Below are positions 62,547 to 64,000 of a DNA stretch of 64,000 nt, in pieces; position 1 is the first letter of the stretch, and every line of letters begins with the position of its first letter. This stretch comes from Paenibacillus phytorum. GTDB taxonomy: Bacteria; Bacillota; Bacilli; Paenibacillales; NBRC-103111. The notes under the pieces were generated by a model. That model was not told the DNA's origin. It saw only the letters and a list, made by a program, of their open reading frames with translations, and ran no database searches. Position numbers and translations under genes: made by a program. The DNA lies in contig NZ_WHOA01000190.1 of the NCBI RefSeq assembly GCF_013141715.1, positions 62,001-126,000 on the forward strand. The letters run 5' to 3'.

Positions 62547-62668
62547 CCCATGTCTATTTAAGGCGTGTATTTCCCTTAAAGAATAAGACATGAGGGACAA
62601 ATAGCTGTACATAAGATTACTTGTGAAGAGTTAGGGCAGATTGAGAAAGCTTACGGAGGAGGAAAAAA

Positions 62669-64000
62669 ATGACAAATTTGAACCCTTCGATGCGACTGAA
62701 GGTGAAGAGGGATACGTTTTTTCTCCCTGATCCAAACGGTAGTGTATATTTTCGAAACAATGTAAGCTCGTTCCGCATGGAAGGCGAATTGATCGATCAG
62801 TGGATTGAAAAACTGATACCGATATTCAACGGGGAGCATAGGTTGGAGGATTTGACAGACGGATTGCCTGACCAACACCAGAACCAGGTATATGGAATTG
62901 CAGAAATGTTGTATCGGAATGGCTTTGTTCGGGATGTGAGCCAAGACACGCCACATCAATTACCGGAAGAAGTTCTCAAAAAGTATGCTTCTCAAATTGA
63001 ATTTTTGAACAATTTCGTTGATTCGGGTGAATACCGGTTTCAGTCCTATCGTCAGGCTAAAGTATTGACGGTCGGCTCTGGCCCATTCTTGATCTCAGCA
63101 ATTTCTGCGCTGCTTGAATCCGGATTGCCCACGATTCACGTGCTGGTCTCGGGCTCAGAACCGACCGATCGGCAACGGATGCTAGAACTGGCGGCACATG
63201 CCCGTAAAACGGACCCCGAGGTGGCCATAGAGGAGGTTACCCTGCAGAAGGAAGGGGTTAGTAGTTGGCGGGAGGCTGTGAGGCCGTTTGATTCGATTTT
63301 ATTTGTGTCACGAGAGGGTGATATCGAGGAACTGCGGGTTCTTCATGCGGTTTGCAGGGAGGAGAAAAAGGTGTTTCTTCCCGCTGTATGTCTGCAGCAG
63401 GTGGGTCTAGCGGGTCCGCTTGTGCATTCGGACTTTGAGGGATGCTGGGAGTCAGCGTGGCGCAGCATACACGAATCCGCGATATGTAAAGACCCCCAGC
63501 TGCACACCTTTTCTTCTACAGCAGGAGCGATGTTAGCGAATGTGATTGTGTTTGAATTACTAAAAAAGATTACGGGAGTGAACGATTCGGAACAAAGCAA
63601 TCCATTTTATCTGCTTAATTTGGAGACTTTGGAAGGAAAATGGCATTCGTTCATGCCCCATCCGCTCGTGACCGGACGTACAGCAGCTAGGTGGACAAAC
63701 GATTTCGATCTGCAGCTCGAACAGAGATCAAGCAAAAGTGAGAACGGATTGCTTCCTTACTTCGGCCAGTTGACATCGGCGGAATCAGGGATTTTCCATA
63801 TTTGGGAGGAGGGAGACTTAAAGCAGCTACCACTCTCTCAGTGTCGCGTTCAGGCAGTCGATCCGCTATCGGAAGGGCCGGCTGGGCTGCTGCAAGACAT
63901 CGTTTGTACCGATTTGACGCATGAGGGAGCACGGCGGGAAGCAGGGCTGACCGGGATTGAAGCGTATGTGTCGCGGATGGCAAGCTTGCTCGTTTCAACA
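62669..64000 (+). CDS. TOMM maturation protein (thiazole-containing bacteriocin maturation, ThiF/E1-like docking protein), 3'-partial
   Basis: ATG at 62669, seven bases after GGAGGAGG; the frame is open to the window end (444 codons), so the gene is cut by the right edge. It starts MTNLNPSMRLKVKRDTFFLP, with a peptide-binding-like N-terminal region (residues 1-90: YFRNNVSSFRMEGELIDQWI) and then a Rossmann-like stretch, VLTVGSGPFLISAISALLES, typical of the degenerate E1/ThiF fold. This matches the family annotated as putative thiazole-containing bacteriocin maturation protein in heterocycloanthracin clusters. It is expected to bring the leader peptide to the YcaO enzyme. Cyclodehydratase and dehydrogenase genes should lie to the right. 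Confidence 0.85.
   Translation, partial: MTNLNPSMRLKVKRDTFFLPDPNGSVYFRNNVSSFRMEGELIDQWIEKLIPIFNGEHRLEDLTDGLPDQHQNQVYGIAEMLYRNGFVRDVSQDTPHQLPEEVLKKYASQIEFLNNFVDSGEYRFQSYRQAKVLTVGSGPFLISAISALLESGLPTIHVLVSGSEPTDRQRMLELAAHARKTDPEVAIEEVTLQKEGVSSWREAVRPFDSILFVSREGDIEELRVLHAVCREEKKVFLPAVCLQQVGLAGPLVHSDFEGCWESAWRSIHESAICKDPQLHTFSSTAGAMLANVIVFELLKKITGVNDSEQSNPFYLLNLETLEGKWHSFMPHPLVTGRTAARWTNDFDLQLEQRSSKSENGLLPYFGQLTSAESGIFHIWEEGDLKQLPLSQCRVQAVDPLSEGPAGLLQDIVCTDLTHEGARREAGLTGIEAYVSRMASLLVST

Overview
The window reads as a chromosomal segment of an endospore-forming Gram-positive bacterium, most likely Paenibacillus or a close relative. Signs are strong AGGAGG ribosome-binding sites, TTG/GTG starts, CcpA-type cre sites, many lipoprotein-dependent CUT1 sugar ABC transporters of the LplABC and Msm types, YesM/YesN-type sensors, a GerA-type germination locus, AraM (glycerol-1-phosphate dehydrogenase) and GH4/GH36/GH95 glycosidases. 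No rRNA, tRNA, CRISPR array, prophage or transposase was seen.

Layout. (1) 1-3380: a large secreted lamin-tail/FN3/propeller-like/Big2 protein, cut by the left edge and split by a -1 frameshift. (2) 3594-12246: glycerol-phosphate block: glpD, an MgtC-type membrane protein, then a cre-controlled Ugp-type ABC system (ugpB-ugpA-ugpE), two glycerophosphodiester phosphodiesterases, and a lipoprotein carrying the same propeller-like module as (1). (3) 12301-13299 (minus): a helveticin J family secreted protein. (4) 13767-24707: a carbohydrate operon with a ROK repressor at each end. It holds a binding protein, a third copy of the propeller-like module, an ElyC/SanA-type protein, two permeases and a HAD phosphatase. 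Two near-identical palindromes mark the likely operators. (5) 24872-27379 (minus): gerKB next to a gerKA pseudogene with three lesions. (6) 27573-36623: AraC-type membrane regulator, ABC importer, GH95-like glycosidase and SGNH esterase. (7) 36669-40205: housekeeping and small genes, including a 35-residue membrane peptide. (8) 40258-47109: YesN/YesM and an ABC sugar importer. (9) 47161-51682: MFS transporter, thioredoxin-reductase-like flavoprotein, DUF2161 protein, AraM. (10) 52134-60393: alpha-galactoside/galacturonide operon (GH4, MATE, GH36, cupin, a second clan-D glycosidase, aldo/keto reductase). (11) 60556-61518: BASS-family transporter. (12) 61866-64000: left end of a thiazole/oxazole-modified microcin (TOMM) cluster of the heterocycloanthracin type. 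A Cys-every-third-residue precursor is followed by the maturation protein, which runs off the right edge.

The main theme is scavenging of plant- or wall-derived glycosides and glycerophosphodiesters by several parallel importers, each with its own regulator. The less ordinary parts are the secreted module present three times (fused to different partners and twice embedded in importer operons), the TOMM cluster with a two-phase core peptide, and two intergenic repeat clusters with a period near 52 bp.
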